Shown here one piece after another: positions 18,941-26,660 of a DNA stretch of 51,958 nucleotides; positions within the stretch are counted from its first letter, which is position 1, and each line of letters opens with the position of its first letter. Both the position numbers and the translations under genes were made by a program. The notes below the pieces were generated by a model. It saw nothing but the letters and a program-made list of their open reading frames with translations, was not told where the DNA came from and ran no database searches. This DNA comes from Bacteroidota bacterium (GTDB taxonomy: Bacteria; Bacteroidota; Bacteroidia; Bacteroidales; GCA-2748055), in assembly GCA_024244665.1 (NCBI GenBank), contig JAAEOI010000058.1, positions 1-51,958 of the forward strand. The letters are read 5' to 3'.

Positions 18941-18970
18941 TTTGTGTTTGATTTTCTTTTTATATATTTG
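18941..18970 (+). promoter_or_regulatory. Promoter of susCD pair 2 (TTTG-N18-TATATTTG)
   Basis: TTTG at 18941-18944 and TATATTTG at 18963-18970 fit both Bacteroidota sigma-A elements with normal spacing. Transcription would begin near 18976, giving a leader of about 44 bases that includes the conserved element at 18997-19019. Confidence 0.65.
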
Positions 18971-18996
18971 GTTCCTTAGAGTCAAGTGCAAATACT

Positions 18997-19019
18997 TATT
19001 AAACCTAAAACTTTAATCT
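18997..19019 (+). promoter_or_regulatory. Conserved 23-base susC leader element, copy 2
   Basis: These 23 bases directly before the second susC ATG match copy 1 at 13784-13806 with a single C/T change. Because it lies inside the predicted 5' untranslated leader, a role in translation or mRNA stability is more likely than in promoter recognition. Confidence 0.6.
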
Positions 19020-22000
19020 ATGAAACGATTTGTTTTCGTATTGGCACTCCTGTGTTTTGTTGGATTTAACCTAATCCACGGACAAGGTGTGCAAGTGACG
19101 GGTAGTGTGATCAGTGCCGATGACGGTACTGCGTTGCCCGGTGTGTCAGTTGTTGTACAAGGTACGACGATTGGTGCAGTCACAGATTTTGAAGGGAATT
19201 ATTCAATCACAGTTCCTGATGCATCAGCCACGCTGATGTTCAGTTTCGTGGGTATGCTTACCCAGGAAGTGCCCCTAAACGGACAGACACAGGTTGATGC
19301 AATTCTCGAATCAACCTCAACTGAACTGGACGAGATTGTGGTTACTGCCCTTGGTATTTCCAGGGATAAAAAGGCAATTGGTTATGCAACAACCGAAGTG
19401 TCAGGACAGGACATTGCCGATACTAAAGTGATTAACCCCATGAATGCATTGCAGGGAAGGGTTGCCGGTGTCGATGTTTCAACTGCACCTGGACCAGGGG
19501 GTACCCAGAATGTCCTTATCCGGGGTGCATCATCCTTTGGTAACAACCAGCCACTTTATGTGGTGGATGGGGTTCCCCTTGTGAATAATCAGAACAGGGG
19601 TGGTGATAACCTTAATTTCGGGATTGACTTCGGATCGGGTATCAACGCTTTGAACCCGGATGACATTGAGAGCATGACGGTACTGAAAGGTGCAGCTGCA
19701 ACTGCACTTTATGGAAGCCGGGCTGCAAATGGTGTTATCTTCATTACTTCGAAAAAAGGATCAGATACCGGTGGGAAAATGAATATCAATTATGATGGTG
19801 CATTTTCACTTTCCAGGATTGGAAGGATTCCTGAGCGTCAGGACATCTTTGGTCAGGGCTGGAGCGGTTACCATGCGCTTAATGAGAATGGTAACTGGGG
19901 ATCAAAATATACCGGTGAGGAAAGGTTATTTGGTTATGTTGTAGATAACAGTCAGATGCTCAAGCCTTATGAATTTGTTGAATCCAGGGTTAGGGATTTT
20001 TATGACCTGGGTCAGAACCTCAAGAATTCACTTTCTTTATCAGGTGGTAATGAAAATACTACCTATTATGTATCGGCTTCCCAGAATAGTATAGACGGTG
20101 TTTATCCCGGTGCAGTCGATGTATATGATCGCACCACTCTTTCAACAAGGGGTGAGCACAGGTGGAAGACCGTGAAAATAAGTTCAAGTTTGAATTGGTC
20201 AACTGAAGAACAAATGGGTGTTCCCTCCGGACAGGGTAATACTGTATTCAGGAGTCTTTGGGAAATTGCGGAAGACTATTCCGTTGTTGACATGGCTGAT
20301 TATAATAATAAATTCTGGAATCTGGATAACTATTTTACAAATTATGGTGTTAATCCCTATTTCTCCCTGAATGAAAATGGTTCTAGACAGAATAAGAACA
20401 AAATTTTCGGGAAAGTACAGGTGGACTGGAATATATTAGAATCACTGAAGGCTACCTATCGTTTTGGTGGTGACTATGAGAATTCAATCAGTGAAACATG
20501 GATTGGGAAAATTGTTATTCCGGAAAGCGCTCCTTCGTTTAATTCAAATAAATTGGATCCTGGCAGCTTCAATAATGCACAAAGAGTCAGGTTTGAGACA
20601 AACCATGAAGCTTTTCTGAACTTTTCAAAATCATTTGGAAAGCTGGACCTTGATGTGCTGGCCGGGGTGAATTATAACGAGCGCTCCTACAAGGGGCTGT
20701 TTGGTAACTTGTCCTCTCTGGACGTTCCGGGATTCTATACGCTTGGCAACGGCACTGTTGACGCGGTCGCCTCACAGAATGCTCAATTCAGGAGACTTTG
20801 GGGTGTTCTGGCTAATGTGGATTTGAATTATGATAGAATTTACTATGTGACTCTCTCGGGCAGGAACGACCATTCTTCTACCCTTCCTTTGGAAAACAAC
20901 AGTTACTTCTATCCTGGAGCAACTGCCAGTGTCATTGTCTCAGAGTTACTGAATCGTTATGGCAATGGAGCAGGACCTATTGAATTTGCCAAATTGAGGG
21001 TTGCTTACGGATGGACCGGTAATGATGCTCCACCAAACGTAATTTATCCTACTTATATAGTAGGTGGTTCCAATAATCCTGGATACCCGGGAGTGGATGA
21101 CCTCCTTTTCCCTCTGTATGGTGTAAATTCTTGGATGGTTTCCAATACCCTGGGTAGCCCTGATCTCGCTCCTGAGATTACAAAGGAATTTGAAGTGGGT
21201 GCTGAAATGATCTTTTTCCAGAATCGGTTAGGATTCGAGTTTTCCTATTACAATAAGGTAACCGAGGGTCTGATCAGTGCTCAGCCACTGGATCCTTCCA
21301 CAGGGTATACACGCATCACATCCAATATTGGAGATGTGCAGAACATAGGTGTTGAGGCCCTGATCTATGGATCACCAGTAAGAACCAACAATTTTGAATG
21401 GAGCATCAGCGCCAACTATTCTCAGAACAGGAATGAGGTGCTTGAACTGGCCGAAGGAGAAATTTTCCTAGGTGGGTACGGCGGACTGAGTATTGTTGCC
21501 ATAAAAGGAGAAGAGTTGGGACTTTTCAAGGCCCAGGTTACTCAAACAGTTATGATTGATGGTGAGGAAAAAACTGTTGTAGACGGTGCGGGTATTCCCT
21601 TGGATACTCCCGATGAGGTAGTGATGAAAGATAGGAGTATTAATGAGAAATTCCGTGCGGGTTTGACAAACACTTTCCGTTATAAAGGATGGACGCTTTC
21701 CGGAACCCTCGACCTCCGTTATGGTGGATATATCTATTCTTATCAGAAGGATTATATGGGATGGACCGGAAGCGGACCTGAAACAGTGTTTAACGATCGT
21801 AATCCTTTCGTTGTTCCCAATTCGGTTCAGCAACTTGCCGATGGTACTTATGTGGAAAATTCCACACCTGTTGCAACTTCAGACTCTCATACTTTCTATA
21901 CCGATGGTGCCTTTGACAGGGGTAGAGATTTCCTTCTTGACCGTTCATACCTGAAGCTTCGTACTATGAGGCTTACTTATCAGTTACCTTCATCAATTGT

Positions 22001-22193
22001 ACAGCAAATCAAACTTCAAAGTGTCAAGGTTTCCTTGATTGCATCCAATATTCTGTTATGGACACCTGTTGAAAATCAGTACATTGATCCTGAAACCACC
22101 ACTTTTGGTAACGATGTTTCTGCAAAATTTGGTGAATTCGGTGCCGGACCAACCAACCAGGTATTTTCTGTTGCGTTAACTCTTGCATTTTAA
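19020..22193 (+). CDS. SusC/RagA family TonB-linked outer membrane protein (pair 2)
   Basis: This 1057-residue SusC-type importer has a signal peptide (about 1-21), a carboxypeptidase-regulatory-like domain (about 23-105), a plug domain with IRGASSFGNNQPLYVVDGVP and LKGAAATALYGSRAANGVI, and a barrel ending FSVALTLAF. It shares a 24-residue stretch with the SusC of pair 1 exactly (codons 40-63 here), but its barrel is quite different, including many Asn/Ser-rich loops, so the ligand probably differs. Its mRNA start and leader are described at 18941-19019. The partner susD begins 13 bases after the stop. Base composition over 19020-24984 looks more AT-rich than the flanking metabolic genes, by eye only. 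Confidence 0.94.
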   Translation: MKRFVFVLALLCFVGFNLIHGQGVQVTGSVISADDGTALPGVSVVVQGTTIGAVTDFEGNYSITVPDASATLMFSFVGMLTQEVPLNGQTQVDAILESTSTELDEIVVTALGISRDKKAIGYATTEVSGQDIADTKVINPMNALQGRVAGVDVSTAPGPGGTQNVLIRGASSFGNNQPLYVVDGVPLVNNQNRGGDNLNFGIDFGSGINALNPDDIESMTVLKGAAATALYGSRAANGVIFITSKKGSDTGGKMNINYDGAFSLSRIGRIPERQDIFGQGWSGYHALNENGNWGSKYTGEERLFGYVVDNSQMLKPYEFVESRVRDFYDLGQNLKNSLSLSGGNENTTYYVSASQNSIDGVYPGAVDVYDRTTLSTRGEHRWKTVKISSSLNWSTEEQMGVPSGQGNTVFRSLWEIAEDYSVVDMADYNNKFWNLDNYFTNYGVNPYFSLNENGSRQNKNKIFGKVQVDWNILESLKATYRFGGDYENSISETWIGKIVIPESAPSFNSNKLDPGSFNNAQRVRFETNHEAFLNFSKSFGKLDLDVLAGVNYNERSYKGLFGNLSSLDVPGFYTLGNGTVDAVASQNAQFRRLWGVLANVDLNYDRIYYVTLSGRNDHSSTLPLENNSYFYPGATASVIVSELLNRYGNGAGPIEFAKLRVAYGWTGNDAPPNVIYPTYIVGGSNNPGYPGVDDLLFPLYGVNSWMVSNTLGSPDLAPEITKEFEVGAEMIFFQNRLGFEFSYYNKVTEGLISAQPLDPSTGYTRITSNIGDVQNIGVEALIYGSPVRTNNFEWSISANYSQNRNEVLELAEGEIFLGGYGGLSIVAIKGEELGLFKAQVTQTVMIDGEEKTVVDGAGIPLDTPDEVVMKDRSINEKFRAGLTNTFRYKGWTLSGTLDLRYGGYIYSYQKDYMGWTGSGPETVFNDRNPFVVPNSVQQLADGTYVENSTPVATSDSHTFYTDGAFDRGRDFLLDRSYLKLRTMRLTYQLPSSIVQQIKLQSVKVSLIASNILLWTPVENQYIDPETTTFGNDVSAKFGEFGAGPTNQVFSVALTLAF

Positions 22194-22206
22194 AAAAACT
22201 GGAATT

Positions 22207-23727
22207 ATGAAAAAGATAAAAATTATATTTCTGTCACTCCTCGTTATTTTGACTATGGGGGGGTGCAGCGATTGGCTTGATGTTAATCGCAATCCAAATG
22301 CCCTGTCTGAGACAGATAATGCGGAGATAGTAATCCCGGCAGCTCAGATGAATATTGCAAATGCTCTCATGGGCTGGGATATCGGTTTTGCCGGAGCTTT
22401 CTATTCGCAATACTGGACCCAGATTCATATCGCCTCTCAGTATAAGTTTCTGGATGAATACGAGGAGACCGATTTTGAAGATGCTTACAATAACCTTATA
22501 CCGGGTGCACTGAACGATTTACAGAGAATTAAATCGATTTCCGAAGAAGGTGAAGGTGAGTATTTTTTAGCTGAAGTTTTGTCTATTTACACCTGGCAGT
22601 TGATAACTGACCTATGGGGTGATATCCCTTATTCTGAGGCCTTAGGAGGAGAAGAAGGTACTTTCTCGCCCAAGTTTGATACCCAGGAGTCAATTTATAC
22701 GAATCTTCTTCAGCGAATCGATGCTCTGCTTGCAGCTGATTACTCAAGAGCAAACCTTATTGCCACATATGATTTTATTGGCGAAGGTGATATGGACATG
22801 TGGATGGCATTTGCCAAATCGTTGAAACTTAAGTTGATGCTTCGTCTTTCCGAAACTTCCGCTTATGCCAATGCTTCAGTTCTTGCATATGTGCAGCAGG
22901 GAGGATTCCTTTCAAGCAATGCTGAGATTCCCGGAGCAGTTTGGGAAGCCAGGGATAGTAAACAACATCCAATGGTAGAGTTTAATACCGGAGCTGCCGG
23001 TTACATCAGTGGCAATGTGATTGCCAGCCGTACCATGATTGAGTATCTGTTTGTTAATGCAGATCCAAGGATTGATGCGCTGTATGATGCACCTTCAAGT
23101 GGAACGCATAAGGGATCATTCCAGGGTGACTTTGCAGCTGACAACAGTGTGGATTCAGATGGTAATGGAACTCCTGACGCTGAGGAGGAATACAGTACGG
23201 TTTCATTTCCTACTGCTACTCCGCTTCCTTTTATGACAGACTGGGAGATCCTGTTTAACATTGCTGAGGTTTATGCTCGAGCTAACATGAATGCAGAGGC
23301 CAAGACAGCTTATGATGCCGGTGTTGCCGCTTCATTTGCTTATTGGGGTTTAAGTGGTTCCATCACCGGTGCAGGAGAGTATGCCGAATGGCCAGGTGGT
23401 ACGCTTGAGGAAAACATTGAGCAGATCTCCCTGCAAAGGTGGATCGCATTCTGCAAAACACAGCATGCTGAAGCATGGCTGAGCCGCAACAGAACCAAGT
23501 ATCCGGCAGTGGATCCTATTGATATTGCCTCTGACCGCTCCTTTGCACATACGAACTTCCCTGTAGGGAATTTAACCCTGTCGGTGGCTGGACGATCCAG
23601 GCTAAGTGATCGTCTTCCTGCATCTCCGATTTATCCCAATTCGGTGATTACCCGAAACACAACTAAACCCTCTCAGAAAACCAGTATGGCCGAGAAGGTA
23701 TGGTGGGATCAAAAAGCAGGTATTTAG
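22207..23727 (+). CDS. SusD-like (SusD-like_2 type) outer membrane lipoprotein (pair 2)
   Basis: The ATG at 22207 is preferred to one 24 bases upstream that overlaps susC, because it begins a clean lipoprotein signal, MKKIKIIFLSLLVILTMGGC, with Cys20. The 506-residue product looks like the second SusD family of Bacteroidota: DVNRNPNALSE after the signal, FYSQYWTQ around residue 67, TDLWGDIPYSEALG near 138-151, and a C-terminal RLSDRLPASPIYPNS segment. It differs in type from the SusD of pair 1. It caps the SusC just upstream and is followed by two more lipoprotein genes in the same unit. Confidence 0.92.
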   Translation: MKKIKIIFLSLLVILTMGGCSDWLDVNRNPNALSETDNAEIVIPAAQMNIANALMGWDIGFAGAFYSQYWTQIHIASQYKFLDEYEETDFEDAYNNLIPGALNDLQRIKSISEEGEGEYFLAEVLSIYTWQLITDLWGDIPYSEALGGEEGTFSPKFDTQESIYTNLLQRIDALLAADYSRANLIATYDFIGEGDMDMWMAFAKSLKLKLMLRLSETSAYANASVLAYVQQGGFLSSNAEIPGAVWEARDSKQHPMVEFNTGAAGYISGNVIASRTMIEYLFVNADPRIDALYDAPSSGTHKGSFQGDFAADNSVDSDGNGTPDAEEEYSTVSFPTATPLPFMTDWEILFNIAEVYARANMNAEAKTAYDAGVAASFAYWGLSGSITGAGEYAEWPGGTLEENIEQISLQRWIAFCKTQHAEAWLSRNRTKYPAVDPIDIASDRSFAHTNFPVGNLTLSVAGRSRLSDRLPASPIYPNSVITRNTTKPSQKTSMAEKVWWDQKAGI

Positions 23728-23748
23728 AAACATCTAAATTGATAAAGA

Positions 23749-24450
23749 ATGAAAACAACCATAAGAATCTTATTATTGTTTGTCCTTGCTCTTTCACTCA
23801 CTAATTGTGAGAAGGACCTTGAGTCAGAAGGACTGTTCAGAATTACCTATTATGCAGAGATAACTCTGGAAGGTGGAAATATATCAATCCCTATCGGTGG
23901 AACTTATACCGAACCTGGTTTTGCAGGTGAGGAAAATGGGGTAGATAAAACCTCTGATATTGTTGTATCCGACGATATTGATGCATCTGTCATCGGAGTA
24001 TATTCTGTTGATTATGCTCTTGAGAATGCAGATGGATATTCTACCGGTGCCTCAAGAACAGTAGTGGTTTATGACCCTGCTGCTCCTGAAGATGATTTTT
24101 CAGGAACCTACAGTACTGCCATTGTCAGAACTGAAGGTGACGGAACAAATCCGAGAGATTATGCAGCAGAAACCACCATCACTAAACTGGGACCCGGATT
24201 TTTCGAGGTGTCATGCTTGTTAGGTGGAACTTACTCAATTGGTTACGGATACGGATCGGCTTATGCTATGCATAGTTATTACATCCTGAATGCCGATTAT
24301 ACCCTTACGCTGATATCTGGTGATGTTGCAGGTTGGGGCGATAGCGCGGAAGGTTTCCAGAATGGTGTATATGATCCTGGAACTGGACTTCCTTATTGGG
24401 AAACGATCTATGCCAATGGTGATATCTATGCTGTAACATGTTCAAATTAA
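23749..24450 (+). CDS. Lipoprotein with Ig-like DUF5012 (BT_2262-type) domain
   Basis: The 233-residue product has a lipobox ending LTNC at Cys20. Residues about 35-110 resemble the surface Ig-like domain often encoded downstream of SusCD pairs, with GGTYTEPGFAGEENGVDKTS and SVDYALENADGYSTGASRTV. The remainder is Gly/Tyr-rich and likely beta-structured. It starts 21 bases after the susD stop and is followed by another lipoprotein gene, so it is most likely an accessory surface ligand-binding protein of pair 2. Ligand unknown. Confidence 0.75.
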   Translation: MKTTIRILLLFVLALSLTNCEKDLESEGLFRITYYAEITLEGGNISIPIGGTYTEPGFAGEENGVDKTSDIVVSDDIDASVIGVYSVDYALENADGYSTGASRTVVVYDPAAPEDDFSGTYSTAIVRTEGDGTNPRDYAAETTITKLGPGFFEVSCLLGGTYSIGYGYGSAYAMHSYYILNADYTLTLISGDVAGWGDSAEGFQNGVYDPGTGLPYWETIYANGDIYAVTCSN

Positions 24451-24468
24451 GGATAAAAAAGAGAAGAT

Positions 24469-24984
24469 ATGAAAAAGAACATAATATTCTTACTAAGCTT
24501 ATCACTACTTGTCGGACTGATGAGTTGTGAAAAACAAGAGCTCGAAATCTGGGAAAGTTCGACAGCCGAAGTCGACGGGAACTGGATGCTGAGGTACGAT
24601 CATGATGATTACGGTGTTGACCCTTTTGGGAATGGTTTTACTCAGCACTTCATTTATAATACTGCTTCAAATGACGGGGAATCAATCTGGTTAGAAGATC
24701 ATAATACGTTTTGGGAGTATAAAGTAAAGCTTCCTGTAAATCTGGATAATTTAGCCTTTGGATCTACTGATACCGTAATTAACCAGGTTGCGGGCTATGA
24801 CATCAAAGTGATTGTAAGCAATGGGAAAATCTATAAAGATGCAGTTACCCTGCCATCCTCGCTGGTGGTGGACAGTATCTCGTTTGATATCTGGTTCGAA
24901 GACCTGGAAGGTGCCACAGGCATTCCCAGTGACGTTCTTCATGTAGGCGGACACAGGCAATCAGGCTTTGAGGGGGATGACTAA
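24469..24984 (+). CDS. Lipid-binding-like putative lipoprotein (Lipid_bd family)
   Basis: The 171-residue product has a lipobox ending GLMSC at Cys20, followed by a compact beta-rich domain with DGNWMLRYDHDDYG and a terminal DVLHVGGHRQSGFEGDD. This pattern resembles the small family annotated as lipid-binding putative hydrolase that accompanies some SusCD loci. The enzymatic label is not supported by any residue I can point to. It ends the pair-2 unit, with a terminator 27 bases downstream. All three lipoproteins of this unit have the lipidated cysteine at position 20. Confidence 0.7.
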   Translation: MKKNIIFLLSLSLLVGLMSCEKQELEIWESSTAEVDGNWMLRYDHDDYGVDPFGNGFTQHFIYNTASNDGESIWLEDHNTFWEYKVKLPVNLDNLAFGSTDTVINQVAGYDIKVIVSNGKIYKDAVTLPSSLVVDSISFDIWFEDLEGATGIPSDVLHVGGHRQSGFEGDD

Positions 24985-25010
24985 TCTGATATTTAAATCT
25001 TAGAATAAAG

Positions 25011-25042
25011 AGAGGGTGTTTCGTTTGAGACACCCTCTTTTT
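25011..25042 (+). terminator. Terminator of susCD pair 2 unit
   Basis: AGAGGGTGTTTC pairs with GAGACACCCTCT across a GTTT loop (12 pairs including one T-G), followed by TTTT. It lies directly before the decayed susD remnant. Confidence 0.88.
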
Positions 25043-25076
25043 GGTTTGCCCGGCATGGGAGTGTTATTTGGAGGTG

Positions 25077-25558
25077 AAATATCTCTATGCACCAGTTACA
25101 CTGGGAGATGTGCTCGCTATTATTGATAGTTTTAATCGGAACTGGAACGTTTCGCGTTTCCTCTATTATTCATCTCAGATGCAATATACTGACCCCTGTC
25201 GTTACCAGTTTTCAGACCGCCAAATCCCTGAAGGATATTGGAACTTGTCCTCGTAGGTCCTCCAGGACCTGAGCAGCACCAATAAATTGGCCATTGTTGA
25301 CATCATGGAAGTGATGCTTTGTCAGAACCTGGTTGATTTCTTTGGGGATGTTCCATACACTGAAGCCGTTCAGGATTTTGATTGACCTGTACTGGATCCG
25401 CCGGAGGATAAAACCTATGAAGACATACCGATGCTCATGCCTATCCTTTCAACGAGGTTGACCTGAACGGAGAGAACTATGAGGCTGCTTCAAGCGCAAT
25501 TGGTGGTGATGATGTCAGGACTCAGATTTTCTGGGATGCCGCTCCCAATACCAATTAG
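25077..25558 (+). pseudogene. Decayed, internally deleted susD-like gene remnant
   Basis: Reading from 25077 gives SusD-like text (SRFLYYSSQMQYTDPCRY, then DRQIPEGYWNLSS) up to a TAG at 25254-25256. The same frame continues with VLQDLSSTNKLAIVDIMEV and LVDFFGDVPYTEAV to a TGA at 25383-25385, then VLDPPEDKTYEDI. At about 25431 the match jumps, in another frame, to AYPFNEVDLNGENY and GGDDVRTQIFWD, which is a SusD C-terminus, ending at a TAG at 25556-25558. The signal peptide and roughly 300 central residues are missing. Two in-frame stops, a frame change and a large deletion make it non-functional. It is not a piece of the SusD at 22207, whose C-terminus differs. Confidence 0.8.
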
Positions 25559-25583
25559 AATCTGACTTATTTTATATATTTAG

Positions 25584-25612
25584 AGGGGTGCCTTTGGGTG
25601 CCCCTTTTTTTT
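25584..25612 (+). terminator. Terminator after the susD remnant
   Basis: AGGGGTGCC pairs with GGTGCCCCT (9 pairs, two of them G-T) across a four-base loop and is followed by eight T residues. It begins 26 bases after the pseudogene stop and probably ended the ancestral transcript. It insulates cysD from upstream reading. Confidence 0.82.
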
Positions 25613-25664
25613 ATATCTTTACGCCCTCAAAATATGAGGTGTTTGATACAAGAGCTGAACCATT

Positions 25665-26570
25665 ATGAGTGAATATTCCATTACCCATTTGAGAGAGTTA
25701 GAGGCCGAAGCGATCTATGTGATAAGAGAGGTTGGAGCGCAGTTTGAGAAACCCACGCTGCTGTTTTCAGGAGGGAAAGACTCCATTGTGATGTACCACC
25801 TAGCCCGAAAGGCTTTCTGGCCCCAGATTGTTCCCTTTCCCTGCCTTCATATTGATACCGGCCACAATTTCCCCGAGACCCTCGAATTCAGAGACAAAAT
25901 GATGGAGGATACTGGTGGAAGAGTGATTGTCCGTCTCGTTCAGGATTCTATCGATTCCGGAAAGGCTGTGGAGGAGACTGGTGTAAATGCCAGTCGCAAC
26001 TTGCTTCAGACCGGAACCCTGCTGGATGCTCTGGAGGAGTTTAAGTTTGATGCTGCCCTGGGCGGTGGAAGAAGGGATGAAGAGAAGGCCAGGGCCAAGG
26101 AGCGGTTTTTCTCACACCGGGATGATTTCGGACAGTGGGATCCAAAAAACCAGCGTCCCGAGCTGTGGAACATATTCAATGGCAAGAAGCACATGGGAGA
26201 GCACTTTCGGGTCTTTCCGCTGAGTAACTGGACAGAGATGGATGTGTGGCAATACATATACCTGGAGGAGATCGATATACCCAATCTCTACTATACCCAC
26301 AAGAGGGAGGTCTTTAACCGCGATGGAACATGGTTGGCCAAAGCGTCGTTCATGCAACTTAAGGATAATGAGCAGTTTGAACTGAAGGATGTTCGCTGCC
26401 GTACCATCGGCGATATCAGCTGTACAGGTCTGACCCTCTCCGGTGCCAATTCCCTGGAGGATATTATACAGGAGGTTGCTGCGGCCCGGTCAACGGAAAG
26501 AGGAGGCAGGTACGATGATAAGCGTTCCGAAGCAGCCATGGAAGACAGGAAGAAGGAGGGATATTTTTAA
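25665..26570 (+). CDS. cysD: Sulfate adenylyltransferase small subunit CysD
   Basis: CysD is the catalytic adenylyl-transfer subunit of ATP sulfurylase, making adenosine 5'-phosphosulfate from ATP and sulfate for assimilation. The 301-residue protein has the PP-loop SGGKDS at residues 35-40, GGGRRDEEKARAKERFFSHR near 126-145, and the family-typical GRYDDKRSEAAMEDRKKEGYF end. The GTPase partner CysN follows 90 bases downstream, past an unusual heptamer repeat. No cysH, cysC or sulfate transporter gene lies in the window. Confidence 0.95.
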   Translation: MSEYSITHLRELEAEAIYVIREVGAQFEKPTLLFSGGKDSIVMYHLARKAFWPQIVPFPCLHIDTGHNFPETLEFRDKMMEDTGGRVIVRLVQDSIDSGKAVEETGVNASRNLLQTGTLLDALEEFKFDAALGGGRRDEEKARAKERFFSHRDDFGQWDPKNQRPELWNIFNGKKHMGEHFRVFPLSNWTEMDVWQYIYLEEIDIPNLYYTHKREVFNRDGTWLAKASFMQLKDNEQFELKDVRCRTIGDISCTGLTLSGANSLEDIIQEVAAARSTERGGRYDDKRSEAAMEDRKKEGYF

Positions 26571-26592
26571 TTGCTGTACAATTAAAAATATC

Positions 26593-26627
26593 CAGTACTC
26601 AGTACTCAGTGCTCAGTGCTCAGTGCT
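26593..26627 (+). repeat. Five tandem CAGTRCT heptamers between cysD and cysN
   Basis: Two copies of CAGTACT (26593-26606) are followed by three of CAGTGCT (26607-26627) and a partial CAG. The array occupies the middle of the 90-base cysD-cysN gap. AGTACT is itself palindromic. The repeats carry no stop in the cysN frame, but the CysN match begins only after the ATG at 26661. Confidence 0.9.
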
Positions 26628-26660
26628 CAGGAAAAAAGAAAATTCAATACAGAATATACA

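Larger units (their letters stand above)
18627..19019. other. 393-base intergenic region between the two susCD loci
   Basis: From left to right it holds the terminator of pair 1 (18663-18686), about 250 bases in which I see no gene or repeat, a good Bacteroidota promoter (18941-18970) and the susC leader element (18997-19019). The middle part is AT-rich with several short imperfect palindromes around 18810-18870 but nothing I can name. Confidence 0.6.

Noticed and set aside
13807..24984. A polysaccharide utilization locus
   Set aside because: Neither SusCD pair has a glycoside hydrolase, lyase, sulfatase, hybrid two-component sensor or sigma/anti-sigma pair beside it, so the glycan label is not supported.
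19020..24984. Recent horizontal transfer of the second susCD unit
   Set aside because: It looks more AT-rich by eye, but there is no integrase, transposase, tRNA or flanking repeat, and I could not measure composition; the shared leader with pair 1 argues for long residence.
25041..25256. A 71-codon open frame that could be called a small protein
   Set aside because: It is the first fragment of the susD remnant, starts inside a terminator with a TTG, and its matching sequence continues past the stop codon.
26593..26627. CRISPR-like array
   Set aside because: The units are seven bases and contiguous, with no spacers and no cas genes in the window.
26616..26660. N-terminal extension of CysN from a GTG at 26616
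   Set aside because: The added 15 residues are translated repeat and AT-rich spacer, and the family match begins after the ATG at 26661.
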